Shown: positions 48,018 through 59,816, counted from the first letter of the stretch. The stretch: DNA of 64,000 nt from Adineta ricciae (GCA_905250025.1 CAJNOJ010000353.1:32927-96926), one strand, 5' to 3'. Translations and numbers: made by a program. The notes: generated by a model not told the origin, from the letters alone.

Positions 48018-51000
48018 TTATTGAAGCACTTTTTCGTAAACGACATTTTTCGTTTTTCCATCCGGGGCATAGATATACAAATTATTGCCAGTTCCAACTC
48101 TTGAACATGCCACATAAAGTTGACCATGAGAGAAACAGGGAGTTTCTAAATTTACACCAATAACTTTCAGCGATTGTCCTTGCGCCTTATTAATAGACAT
48201 TGCGAAAGCAAGGCGTACTGGAAATTGAAGGCGTGTGAATTCGAATGGTACATCAGAAGGAACCAGGGGTATTTTTGGTATGAAAACATCTTCACCTTTT
48301 GCGCAACCTGTCATGATTGTTGCTTCAATTACATGAGGTATAAGAGTTTTTACACATAGCCTACTTCCATTACATAATCTTGGCGCGTCCAGGTTTCTTA
48401 ATAGCATAATGGATGTACCAATTTTTAGACGCAAGTCATGTGGTGGCATTCCGGATGGTTCGAGTGAATTGAGAAATTCAGTTGGATACTGAACTACCAT
48501 GTCGACTTCTGTGACCATATCGATTGATTTGTAAGATACAGTTTCCCCAGGTAGCTTTTGCTGAATTTGTAAATTGATAGCGTTCACGCTAACGTTTTAG
48601 GGAGCTAAAATAGCACGTTCGCACAGCCATGCATGGTCTCTGAAATGAGTCGTAATGTTTGGAAATACCCGATCCTTAAGAATTTCGACTGATTCGACCA
48701 AATTGCAAAAATTGGTTGGAAAACTAATGAGACCATTAACTCGATCAGCAGGTATTTTACCATTTCCAACTGTTACAAGCTGTTCGGCAAAACGACCAGC
48801 TGACACGTCACCTTGTAAGTGGACTCTCATGTTAGTTGAAAGTTTCAATGATGTTACATGTATCCAAAGATACGAAGATTTCAGGCAAGCTTTCAGTTCA
48901 TCAGCGATAGTGCCCTTCGGAATAACGGGCAGTGTTTGTCTAAAATCCCCAGCAAGAAGTAAAACTACTCCGCCCATATTACATCCACTACCATGAAGAT
49001 CTTGTAGAGTATAGTTCAAGGCTTCCAATGCATGCCTATTGGCCATTGTGCACTCGTCCCATACAATAAGTTGACACTCCTGAAGAACCATTGCTTCGCT
49101 AGTTCCCTTCTTAATATTACAGACATACTTGTCATCTGACGGACGCGTCAAGGGTAACTTTAATGTCGAATGAGCAGTGCGACCACCATGCAGTAGCGTA
49201 GCGGCAATGCCAGAAGAGGCAACTGCAACTGCAATCTTCGACTGTTGGCGGATTTTAGCTAATAGTAAATTGATGACAAATGTCTTCCCTGTTCCACCGG
49301 GCGCATCAAGAAAAATGATTCCACCAGCTTTTCTCTCGACCTGAGCCAAAATTGCATTGTACGCAGCTCGCTGATCTGGTACCAATAACGGTTCATTTGC
49401 GGTTACATAAGCGTTTAACTCGTTCACATTATAACTTGTTTCTCTGAGCATCGCACTGCTTAGTCGATCACCCCGATTTCGTTGAGGAACGGGAAGCACT
49501 TTGCCATCAAAAACTTTGTTTTCAAGAAGAATCAGTGCTTGATTGAACATATCTGGTGTGTAATCCAAATTCATTCCAGGATTTTGTCTGCGAGTATTTA
49601 TGAGAATATCTTCAGTCAGACTTTCTTTGTATGTCTCCCATATAATTGTTTTGGATCTGACGGATTGCAGACAGCGAGTATAAGTGCAAATAAATTTCTG
49701 AGTCGTGAAGGTGATTGAGCTACAGCTGCTTCGGACATTGCAGCATCCCATTGCTGGTCATTTGCCAATAACCCACGTAATTGGCAGGCTTGACGAAATG
49801 TTTCACAAACTCGACCATTTACAGTTCGTAGAGCTTCAAATGAAGTAGGACCTCTAACTGTATGAAGTAAGAGCCGCACGAAGAAGCATTCAAAGTTATT
49901 TGGATGGATAGTATAGACACGACCCAGAGCATCTGTTTCTCTAATGTTCGGATAACCCTGCACTGAAGTTCCTTGAACACGGCGCTTAAAGACTTTTCCG
50001 GAAGCATCCCATGTATAATACTTTGGAACATCACAATACAGGAGCGTCTGAGCGAAGTCGTCTTTCTGACAAAGCAGAAAAAATGCTGTTAGTGTTGTTC
50101 TTGGTGGTTCATTGACTTTCTTATGGATATTGTCTGTTGTAAAGTAAACGCGCTGACCATTTTCCAAATGTACAGCCAAATGAACTACCGTTGGATGTCG
50201 TTCATGAATTGAGAAATCCAGAATTCGCCAAACTGCCTCATTACTACTGATGTATCTACCCAACTGATACTGTGTGATTTCATCAACGGCTGTTCCGTCT
50301 TTTTCCAAGCCAAATACAGCTTGATCACTCCCCTTGTTGACATATTTGCAGATGTATTTAATTGATTTTACTGAGTTGCAATATTCCACATTAATGTGAG
50401 CATCAAAGATCCGGGAGAGTAGTGGACAATATGGTACAACCCATTTGTTGTCAACCACTATCGTTTGAACGGAGTTGTTAACTCTCACTTTGATTTCGGC
50501 CGTGTGACCACCATCATTCGTACTTCTTCTCCTGTACAATGGATATCCATCATCACCAGTTTCTGTTTCTTGCAAGAGTTGTTTTGGGTATCTTTTTGAG
50601 CACTGTTTTATGCTCGTACCAGGACGTTGTTCCATACAGGGAGCATTCGGATTGAGTTTGCCACATGGTCCGTGGATCATGCTCTGCTTGATTGTATTAT
50701 GCAGGTGAAGATCTTGTTCACGATCAGGTATCTCTGCGCTAATCACACAATCTATTTGATCCGACTTGATCTTTTCCTTCAACCAGACCAAGATATGGGC
50801 GTGTGGTAATCCTCTTTTTTGCCATTCAATTGAATACATCCAACATCTGGGTGGACCAAACACATGTGTTTTTTGTGATAATATTCATCAGCACAGTTAG
50901 CTTTTGTTTGAAGACTCTTGCCAACACATCATGACGATCGGAATGAGTTTGATCATCCATCAGTTCTCTCTTAATTTCCTCCCACTTCGGATTGCAGGTG

Positions 51001-52418
51001 AATGTTAAGAAGAGATCAGGCCTTCCATAGTTTCTAACATATGTCATGGCATCTTGTGTGTACTCATGCATATGGCGTGGACTTCCTGTGAAAGTAGATG
51101 GTAGTATTACCAATTGACCAATATTATCAGCCTTTCCATCATTTGCTATGGCGTCTTTCAGATGAATATAGTCATCAACTCTAAGCTCTTGTTGATGAGT
51201 ACGCACAAAAAGTAATCGTTCGGCTTCGATCTTAGCGTACATATCAACTATGAATTGATGGAATAATTGTCGACATCGTAGAATATGATTGACTTCTGCA
51301 TTTCGCACCATTATTCTGTAAGCATAAAAGGCCATAGCTGATACTTTTTTATGGAGCATGGTTTCTCCTGTTGTCGGATCAACCTGCTTGTTGGTGAAGT
51401 GATAGCCGTCTTCTCCCTCCCAGAAAATAAGAGGATACTGTAAGGCGTCGTAGGCCCTATTCGTCTCACACACGGTTTTCAATTGACTATTTTTCTTCTC
51501 CAATACAATATCCCGTGTACTAAATTCACTGCCAACCATAACCACTGCCACCTCATCTACTAATGATTCATTGAAACGCCGTGCATGCTCTCCAGCAGGT
51601 GTTTTATCCGCTCTAATGACCACCTTGTGCTCATCGGTAGGCATTCTTTCGATAGCAGTCTTGAAAAGACGAACATAACTGTTATGTTGATGAAGCATTT
51701 CTTGTAATTTGATGATGATACTTCTCCGGGTCCCAGGATTAGTATTGTAACGTCGTTCTGCTTGTTTACGTTCATCGCCCATAAAATAAATTTGAAGGAA
51801 TTTAGGTTCTTCATCAGATGATGCCAAGAGAGATCCAACACGATGGTATACTTGGCCTTGAACCTTGAACGTTGGCATATAACCCGGTTGAATCACTTCT
51901 TTTGACACACCAAAGGACGTCATCTGAAAGCATGAGTTGTATCTTCTGATGTTCTCCAGGAAGTGCTTTGACTCAGCCAATCGTCCTGATGTGAGTGACT
52001 CTAGTGGTTCAGGAGGCGTCTTAAGTGCTGGTAGCTTCACTTTACCATTGGAGCAACACATACCTGGTGCTTCTCCAGGCCATTTGAGCGCGTTGCAATG
52101 TAGACAATGTTTTATCATTCGTCCTATACAGAGCTGTGGATGACTATCATAAACTTTTGTTGGATCATATCTAAATGCTTCCCCCTCCAAAAATGTCCAT
52201 TGTGCGGTTCTTACAGCTGCTTGTCTTGTACGTTGAAGTTCACTACGACTTCGTGTCTGTTGTGGTGTTTCAGCTGCTCTAGCACCGGCATGTCGTGCTC
52301 GATCTTTTTCGCGTCGCTCTTGTTCCTGTTGTGGAGTTTCAGCTGCTCTGTCAGCCGTCATTCTTCTTGAAGCTGACGTACTTCTCCCCAAAGAGGCTCT
52401 TTTCTTTGCTGGCATCAC
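48018..52418 (-). pseudogene. Helitron Rep/PIF1-helicase (RepHel), inactivated
   Basis: Four ORFs in order on the minus strand (52418-50826, 50863-49616, 49751-48597, 48587-48018) are pieces of one protein of about 1,460 residues, the usual RepHel size. Segment 1 has a basic start with repeated AAETPQQ and the Helitron-like N domain. Segment 2 has the HUH motif GLPHAHILVW and the relaxase tyrosine region SIKYICKYVNKGSD. Segment 3 has helicase Walker A FLDAPGGTGKTF, WDECTMA and LLAGDFRQTLPVI. Segment 4 has helicase motif VI-like MSINKAQGQSL and YVACSRV. Breaks: a frameshift near 50,860, a 2-nt (TA) insertion near 49,650, and an in-frame TAA at 48597-48599. The copy is not autonomous as it stands. 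Confidence 0.9.
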
Positions 52419-53235
52419 GCAATATTTTTAATCTAAATATGAAAAATAGAAAATAATTTAAAACGAACGAATCTTACTACTTGCCGTTTGAAATGATTGT
52501 AGGTATGATGATCGAAGAATATTTGGTAATCTGTATGTTTATAATCTTTGTAAATACACTGATTATACACTTACTTGTTTCGACAATAAGTTGAGTGGTA
52601 GAATAGAATAGAATATCGATTTTAATATAATGATAGGCAGTAAAAAACGATCTGTTTATATAGATACAAAGCGCTGGAGATTTCCACAGCACCGTCTTGT
52701 ATGATAACATAAACATACCAATGACGATACATGACACATAGAAAAGAATGTTATACGTCATATCATATACAATAATCCATTACAAAGGGAACAATCCAGA
52801 TTTATTCGAGAAAGAATGTACAATACAGAATTATTCAATCTAGTCTTACTTTATTCGTGTATATTCTAATCATTCACATCTCATGTTTTATGAGTCAAGA
52901 AAAAAAGAAAAATCAGCAAAAATTTATTGCACATCAGAAAAAATGAATATCTTATAGTTATCAGAATATAGAAAGACAAATACACATTATTATTTTCGTT
53001 TTATGAGTATTATGTACTATATTTTGATTATAGTTATAGATATAGATGAAAGAGCATTCGATTTTCCTACGTATTGCGAAAAAAGAGCATTATTTCTATA
53101 GATATAAGCTAACACAGTTTCAACAATTCATGAAATTTTCTGCAAAAATAACGGCAGTTTCAATTCGATACGACTTGTATGAGATTTCCTCCATATAAAT
53201 TGTACGATAGATAGAAAAGACAGATCGATCATAGA

Positions 53236-53490
53236 TGAGCGCTCAGACGGCATTCGGCCGCCTTCGCTATTAATTTGTGCAAGATTTTCAAGTGCTGAAA
53301 TCCTATTGGACAGTTCTTCAGACTGTCTGTAGCAAACCTAGGACTGTCCTAGATAGATGAAACATGAGTTGTTGTATATGAGCGCTCAGACGGCCTTCGG
53401 TCGCCTTCGCTATCAATTTGTGCAAGATTTTGAAATGCTGCAATCCCATTGGTCAGTTTCATAAAATACCTGTAGCAAACGTAGGATTCA
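53236..53490. repeat. two ~110-bp direct repeats inside the Helitron 5' region
   Basis: A unit starting TGAGCGCTCAGACGGC occurs at 53,236 and again at 53,380 (offset 144). Both contain CGCCTTCGCTAT, AATTTGTGCAAGATTTT and CTGTAGCAAAC further along. They differ by scattered substitutions. They lie between the Rep start and the 5' terminus, on the leader side of the element, and do not code. Confidence 0.75.
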
Positions 53491-53645
53491 TTTTTTTTTC
53501 GAAAAAAAATGCATGTCGACCTTCCCCTGGACCTGAGTGACCATCGTGGAAAGTTTCATGAAGTTAGTTATTACAGGGACTGAATGCATAGCGAACAGAC
53601 AGACAAACAAACAGACAAACAAACTTTCTTCTTTACATATATAGA

Positions 53646-54065
53646 TAGAGAGAAGAAATGGCGGACGACATAATGTGAACTTTTACCTTGTATATGAATG
53701 GCTAGAGGTATAAGCCGTCCAGTCGAGCTTCCGCCGCCGCCACCGCCGCCGACTGAGACGTCGGTCTACACCTCTCGCCATACTTGATCAAACTCCAAAC
53801 AGTTATTGGATACTTTTAAACATTGAAGCAAATACACTCATATAACTAAGCAATATATTTCATTACAATTTATCCAAATCATCAAAAATTTTATTATGAT
53901 CAAAAGAAAAAAGATCAGAAGTTTGCATTAGATATTCTATGAAATGGAAAAATGGAAAAACTGTTTTTCAAAATGAAAAGATGAATAAACAATATTGCTA
54001 AGATAAGGCATATATTGGATAAAAAGACAACAAGCAAACACCGGAGTCAAATTTGGAATTTTCAT
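53646..54065. other. short non-coding region with GC-rich fold-back
   Basis: About 420 bases between the Helitron and the PGM2 stop. An imperfect inverted repeat (arms near 53,698-53,720 and 53,765-53,790, GCTAGAGGT versus its approximate complement ACCTCTCGCC) encloses a CCGCCGCCGCCACCGCCGCC core. This is strikingly GC-rich for the surroundings. No gene seen. Confidence 0.5.
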
Positions 54066-56223
54066 TTATTTTGCTGTTGTTTCTCTTTCAATCAATTGAT
54101 TCTGTTTTGGTTGTAGAAATTCTTGAACAACTTGTTCGACTAATTCATCAAGTTCATCTTTTGTTTGCTTTCGAAATTGTTCATCATCAATCATTGGATT
54201 TTCTTCTGATGGATTTTTCATTGGTTTCTTTTTTCTTATTTCTGAATACCATTTAGTTTTTGGTTCAGTTCCACTTGCACGTATTGTTATTTCACAACCA
54301 TTATCAAAATAAAATGTAATCATTTGTGTTGATGATGAACAAGGTAATGTTGGTTTTTCATCTTTTCCTTCACCACGAAAATCAGCTTCAATTCCATCAG
54401 TTAAATCACGAATACCAGTTATACCATATTTTCCACATGATTTTGGATAAACATAATCTTCATCATCATTTCGTCCATCTTTTGATTCTTTTTCATTTGC
54501 ACCAAGATGTGATTTTATTTTATTTGAATATTGAACAAGAATTTCTGGTTCTTTCTTTTCACTTTTTGTTGTTTCATTTGTTGTATGTTGATCTTTTCTT
54601 TGATCATAATGTCTTAAACGATCAAACATTTTCAACATCACATCAATTTTATTACAAATAACATAAGAATTATTATTAATATGATAACCATAGAGTGATG
54701 AAAGATGATCTAATTGTTCATATAATGTTCGTTCAATTGATTTAATATAAGCACACATTTCCGATCCAATAGCTAATGCTGATATTCCATCTTTATCTAA
54801 AACATTCTCTGGATCACACATAAATCCTCTAAAAGAAAGAATTTCAAATGACAATTATATTTTCGAATTAGATAATAACTTACATAGCTTCTTCAAAAGC
54901 AAAGAGAGCATGTTTTTTGTCATTGATTAATTCATTTGATCGATTTCCAAGCCATTTAAATCCAGTTAAAGTATCAATTGTGTTGAAACCTTCAACTTCT
55001 CCAATCGATTTTAAAATATATGATGAAACAGTTGAATAAAGCATATAAACATCTTTAACATTAACATCTGGATTTCGATTTCTCCAAGTAAACCAACGCC
55101 ACCAACCAAGTAAAGCTCCTAATTGATTACCAGATAAAATTCTCCATCCAGTTTCTGATGAACCACTTGTATCTCTTTCAGCTAATGCAAATCGATCAGC
55201 ATCCGGATCAGTTGCAATAATAAAATCAGCATTATGTTTATTTGCTGTTCGAATAGCACATTCTAATGTTTCTTTTCCTTCTTCTGGATTTGGATATTTC
55301 ACTGTTGAAAAATTTGGATCAGGATTTTTTTGTTCATCAACTGAAATAAATGGTTGAAAATGAAATGCAGCAAATGCACGTTCAGCATATGGTTGACCAA
55401 CACCATGAACTGGTGTATAAACAAATTTTAATGGTGTTGATGAATTTAATTCGGGAAAAAAACATAATTTTGATAAATTTGACATATATAAATCACGAAT
55501 CTAAAGTTTAAAAAAATCGTGAGTGATGAAAAGAAAAGATAAGAATAGAAACCTTTTCAATTGGATCAGAAATCAATTTCGAAGTTTTATCATTGAAAAT
55601 ATCTAAATTCCAAGCTTTATTTTTCCATGGTTCTAAATTTTCTTCAATTGATTGTGCAATTTGTGCATCTAATGGTGAAATAATTTGTGCACCATTTTCC
55701 CAATAAACTTTATAACCATTATCATCTTTTGGATTATGACTTGCTGTGACCATAATACCAGCTTGACATTGTAATTTTTTGACAGTAAATGGAATAAATG
55801 GTGTTGGAACTGTTATTGAATCAAATAAATAAACATGAATACCTTCATGAGCGAAAAGAGCAGCAGCTAAACGTGCAAATTGATGAGATTGATGACGAGC
55901 ATCAAAACCAATTGCAACTGATAATGATGAATCTTTTTTTTTTCAAATGTTTTTTGTATATGACGAATAAGACCTTGTGTTGCTTGAATAACAGTTAATT
56001 CATTCATTGATGCAAATCCACTACCCATTTTAGCACGAAGACCAGCTGTACCAAATTGAATTCGATGTGATAAACGAACTTCTAAATCATCCCATTTTGA
56101 ATTCTTTTTTAATTCTTCAATTTCTTTTCGTGTTGTTTCACATTGATCCCATTTTAACCATAAATCAATTGATTTTAATAATTCATCAGACGGAGAACTT
56201 GTTTTTGTTTGATCGGATGACAT
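54066..56223 (-). CDS. PGM2: phosphoglucomutase 2-type / phosphopentomutase
   Basis: Three exons, 55553-56223, 54884-55500 and 54066-54828, encode about 683 residues (human PGM2 612). The enzyme isomerises glucose-1-P/6-P and ribose-1-P/5-P. Motifs: FGTAGLRAKMGSGFASMN; the phosphoserine loop TASHNPKDDNGYKVYW; the Mg loop ATDPDADRF; substrate motif FAFEEAIGF; and phosphate-binding RASGTEPKTKWY. An extra Lys/Glu/Asp-rich insert of about 60 residues sits in the last domain. One flaw: the homopolymer at 55,933-55,942 (ten T on the plus strand) puts the frame out by one, whereas eight or eleven restore FEKKKDSSLSVAIGFD. This is more likely an assembly error than decay, because everything else is intact. 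TTTTTTAG lies 9 nt before the ATG. Confidence 0.92.
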
Positions 56224-56891
56224 TTTGTAAACTAAAAAAGAAATAAATTTTAGAAAAAAGAACTTTATAAATATTAATTCTTAATCTTCTTCTTTGAAAT
56301 AAAGAACAAAAAAAGGAAAGACAAGAAAAAAGATACTTTTACTATACTATTGACAAAAGAAAAGAGAACAGATGGATTCAGTCATATTCATTCGATCACG
56401 TGGACTTATGATTATGGTTAATCGTTTGAATTAAATAAATGAAATACTTTATAGATGGTAATATACGTCTTATAGAGATTTATCAAGAATTTATTTTTAT
56501 CTGTGAAGAAATGAAAAATCTGTCATAAATTGATTTCTTCACATAGAATTTATCTTTGTTTATTTTGTTTCACTTATGTATAGTGATGTTTTTCATCTGT
56601 AAAATATTATCTACTTAATTATTAAATGTAGAAGAAATCGATTATTTGTTTATCTAGGTGTTAATCATGAAAGTGAAGAAATATCGATACTAAATTTTTG
56701 TTTGGTCTTGAAAGATTATTTTTCTTTGGGTTCAATTTTGAAACTATATTTTGACGAATGACGAAAAGTAAATAGTTGTTCTCTTTATTTTATCAAGATA
56801 GAAATGATCTGTTCAATACACAAGAAAAAAAATGAATAAGATGCATAAAATTGAGTAATATCAAGTGTATGAAAGTCATCCATAGACGAGT
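56224..56891. other. intergenic region, no gene seen
   Basis: About 0.67 kb of AT-rich sequence between the PGM2 start and the stop of the EF-hand gene, both on the minus strand. No feature recognised. Confidence 0.45.
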
Positions 56892-57903
56892 TTATTCTGT
56901 TGATGGTTGTAATCCACATTCCAACGCGGCTTCATTAATTATCTCCTTATTGAAGATTACACCATCTTTTGCCATTTGCAAGACCTTTTGATAAAAAGCA
57001 AGATATCGTTGATTCATATCGACTTCATCCTAAAAAAACAACAACATATTGAACATTTCTTCGATCATTATTACGAAATAATAAAACTTACTCTCTTTGA
57101 ACTATCTCCATATCTCAATATTTGATTATTTGTTAGATGTGAACAGTATACAAAACAATTATCAAGACTTACTGGTAAGTCCCCATCTTGTTCATTTGAA
57201 TTAGATGACAATAAGCATTGTAAAAACTCGAGAAAATTTTCGAGATTGTATAAACCATTTACTGAAAATAAATCCAAGATTAAATTCTTTCTCTATAATC
57301 GAAATGCAAATCTTTTATAATAATAATTTACTTACGATTAATATCTGCTTCATAAAGAAGATTTTGAAAATGAACTGAATCAGTTTCATATCCGAATTTT
57401 TTCATAAGATCAACTAAAAAAACAAAAATCTTTTGAAACTTTTTCAATATAATCAATACCAACCAATTTCTTCATAAGTGAGTGTAGAAATGTTCTTTTC
57501 TGTATCAACTTTTTCGAATTCATTTTTCAATTGATTCATAGGTCTAGGACAGTTCGAAGTTCCAAATCCATAAGAACTGAGCAAAAGAACTCCTTACTCA
57601 GTTCTTCTGAAAGGAACTGATCTGTGTCTACCAGTTCTTTCATAGAAACTGAACTTTTCGTAACAGTTCTTTTAATAGAACTGTATTCTGAAAACCAGTT
57701 TTTTCGAACTGTGGAATTGTTTTAAACATCCCAGTTCCTTGAAAAGAACTGTCAGAAACAGTTCAGTTCCTGTCAAAGAACTGGCAGGTGCGAATCAGTT
57801 CCATTCAAAAGAACTATTACATAGTTCCCATGATCGGAACTAATATGGAACTGTTCTAGGCCTATTGATTCATGATTTGTTCATTTGTATTCAAATTTAC
57901 CAT
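56892..57903 (-). CDS. EF-hand (calmodulin-like) protein, first exon split by a transposon
   Basis: Exons 57464-57539, 57336-57413, 57092-57261 and 56892-57029 give 153 residues from the ATG at 57539. The reading is calmodulin-like: NEFEKVDTEKNISTLTYEEI is a degenerate first EF-hand and YEADINLNGLYNLENFLEFL a second. Calcium-ligand positions are only partly kept, so binding is doubtful. On the far side of the 324-bp element, 57874-57903 reads MVNLNTNEQI in the same frame, which matches the LTEEQI start of calmodulins. The original start was therefore probably 57903. The target duplication re-creates an in-frame ATG at the right edge of the coding part, so a slightly shortened protein could still be made. 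TATTAAG lies 6 nt upstream of 57903. Confidence 0.7.
57540..57863. mobile_element. 324-bp inverted-repeat (MITE-like) element with 10-bp target duplication
   Basis: The ends are inverted repeats: AGGTCTAGGACAGTTC at 57,540 and, read inward from 57,863, AGGCCTAGAACAGTTCC. Exactly outside both ends lies ATTGATTCAT (57,530-57,539 and 57,864-57,873), a perfect 10-bp duplication. The interior is a series of CAGTTC...GAACTG palindromes and does not code. TSDs of 9-10 bp are typical of Mutator-like elements; 8 would suggest hAT. A superfamily cannot be proved from one copy. Confidence 0.85.
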
Positions 57904-58611
57904 TTTGAACTTAATACAAAAATTCTTTTTCGTTATTATTCAGATCTTCTTTCTCTGAAATTCATTCAAAAAAGAAAAACAATTACAAATATATTTGTGT
58001 TTTTCATTCGATTGTTTACTTTTCAATTTGATTGTGATAAAAAGGTTATGATTAAAACGATTGAATAGAATGGTTAAATAGATCGGGTAGATGTTTTCTT
58101 TTAACTAATTGTCCATTAAGTACCATTCAGTTTTATAACTATAAACGTTCTTTGTATCATCTCTACTGACTTAATAAAAACCCTCAAGATTTGTATTTCC
58201 TTTTTTTTGTATGGAATCAACAATGTTTTCTCTTCAATTTTATTGGTATATTAAAAAGTTTTCGAAATTTTGCCATTAAATTACAACTAATATGATAGCC
58301 AAAATCAATGGAATATAGATGGTGCTAGTTCATGAAAATCACTTTTTGCAATTATATGAAGATCGTGTATGTAACGAAATATAGATGTGAAAGCCTTTCG
58401 TTACTACTGCAGTATATATTTATTGTTGATCAACAATGAGAAGCTGGAAAAGTAGCATTGACGCTTGCCTCGATGTACGCGTTCTTCACACTACATCATC
58501 ACTCTANAAAAATAAGGACTGGAAGCGTAGAAATTTTAATTGTATTGATTTTCTATCTGTTATAACTCTTCAACACGTGAGATATTCGACATAGATATTT
58601 CTTATTTGCAG
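57904..58611. other. region upstream of the polycystin exons
   Basis: About 0.7 kb where the missing 5' exons of the polycystin gene would be expected. No membrane or extracellular polycystin-domain exon is recognisable. One N at 58507 marks an ambiguous base and possibly a join. Confidence 0.4.
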
Positions 58612-59816
58612 CGGGTCTCCCTCTAGTAACCTTATATAACCCAAATGTTCAGCTATTCACGTCGGTGACATTTCTTGTGGAAGTTTTATCAACAGGCGGA
58701 CTTATTCCAACTGCTTATTTTCAACCATTGAATTTTTCCAGTAAGTTCAATTTCTATAATTTTAAAAAAGGTTTATTCGAGTTATTTTCTAGCATTTACA
58801 TCGATCTTTCAATTGGTTTGTACGATTATTTACATGGGTTTCATAATCTTTTTCATGTTTGTACAAATTCAAATATTTCTTCGATTGAAACGCAAATATT
58901 TTCAACAATTTTGGTCATTAATTGAATTAGGAATAGTTATTTGTTCATGGACAAGTTTAACAATTTATATTTGGCGTTTCAAAGAAGCACATCGTATCAG
59001 TTCATTATTCGAGCAAACAAATGGCTATGTTTATATAAATTTACAATTAGCTGCTTATGTTGACAATCTTCTTACATATCTCCTTGGCTTTTGTTGTTTT
59101 TTCGGTATGATTAAATTTCTTCAATTACTTCGCTTCGATTCTCGTTTATTATTATTCGTTCAAACACTTCAACATGCGCAAAAAGAATTGATCTCATTCT
59201 TAATGATGTTCAGCATTATATACATGTCATTTGTTTATTTATTTTATTTCTTATTCATTTCTAATATGTCATCATGTTCAAGTTTATTATCCACTGCACA
59301 AATGTTATTCGAAATGACATTAATGAAATTTGATACATCAGAATTAATCCAAGCGGATGCGTTTCTTGGTCCATTCGTATTTGCTGTCTTCATATTTTTA
59401 GTCGTATTCATTTGTTTAAGTATGTTTCTTTCAATAATCAATGAAAGTTTTCGTCGAGCACGAGAGAATCCAGTGGAGAATTCTGAAATATTAGCATTTG
59501 CTATGAGAAGATTTGCACGTTGGTCAGGTAAATTGATTGTTTTCCAAGTTGAAAAAAAATATAATTTGTTTATTACATAAGGTTTGAAAAGGTTAAGTAT
59601 AGGAACAATCTATGCTCAAAAAGACGCGCAAATGCGTTCGCAATATTGTGATCCAATTGAAAGTTTTCCTGAAAAAGTCGATCAAATGCTGATAAAACTA
59701 AATAAGGTATGTTGAAAATATTCGATCCATTGTGAAACTAAATTTTCGTTATTTAGTTATATATTGACCAAAAAATTGAACTTCAAAGGTTGGATAAACT
59801 TGATTCTTTAAACTGA
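58612..59816 (+). CDS. polycystin-2-like cation channel, 5' part missing
   Basis: Exons 58612-58740, 58793-59527, 59582-59706 and 59757-59816 give 348 residues in frame, beginning with a split codon. The sequence matches the PKD channel core. It opens with FLVEVLSTGGLIPTAYFQPL (like the PATGG..PSWQFQPL segment of PKD2) just before the second membrane helix, then runs through further helices (YMGFIIFFMFVQIQIFLRL, FWSLIELGIVICSWTSLTIY) and a pore region. It ends with VFICLSMFLSIINESFRRAR (PKD2: LNMFLAIINDTY). The C-terminus is short, with no EF-hand or coiled coil. Helix S1 and the large extracellular polycystin domain are absent from the sequence seen here. Either exons are missing from the assembly or the gene is 5'-truncated. 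Confidence 0.8.

Larger units (their letters stand above)
47776..53645 (-). mobile_element. full-length Helitron transposon (decayed coding region)
   Basis: Read on the minus strand the element starts at 53645 with TCTATATATGTAAAG and ends at 47776 with a CGGG/CCCG mini-hairpin (47,780-47,791) followed by CTAG. These are the canonical Helitron 5'-TC and 3'-hairpin-CTAG ends. The bases outside are A (5') and T (3'), the A^T target preferred by Helitrons, and the 3' flank is an (AT)n run. Length is 5,870 bp. It encodes a Rep/helicase (see 48018-52418). No OTU or endonuclease domain was found, and the termini are not of Helentron type. A second copy of the 5' end is at 63,871. Confidence 0.85.

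Noticed and set aside
48018..52418. Treating the four RepHel ORFs as separate genes or as exons
   Set aside because: The joins coincide with a 1-base shift, a TA insertion and an in-frame stop without GT..AG introns, so they are lesions in one ORF.
52477..52761. 94-codon minus-strand ORF in the Helitron leader
   Set aside because: AT-rich and without similarity to any Helitron accessory protein. Best explained as non-coding leader.
53590..53630. CAGACAAACAAACAGACAAAC tract as an independent microsatellite
   Set aside because: It recurs at the same place in the second Helitron end at 63,871, so it is part of the element's 5' terminus.
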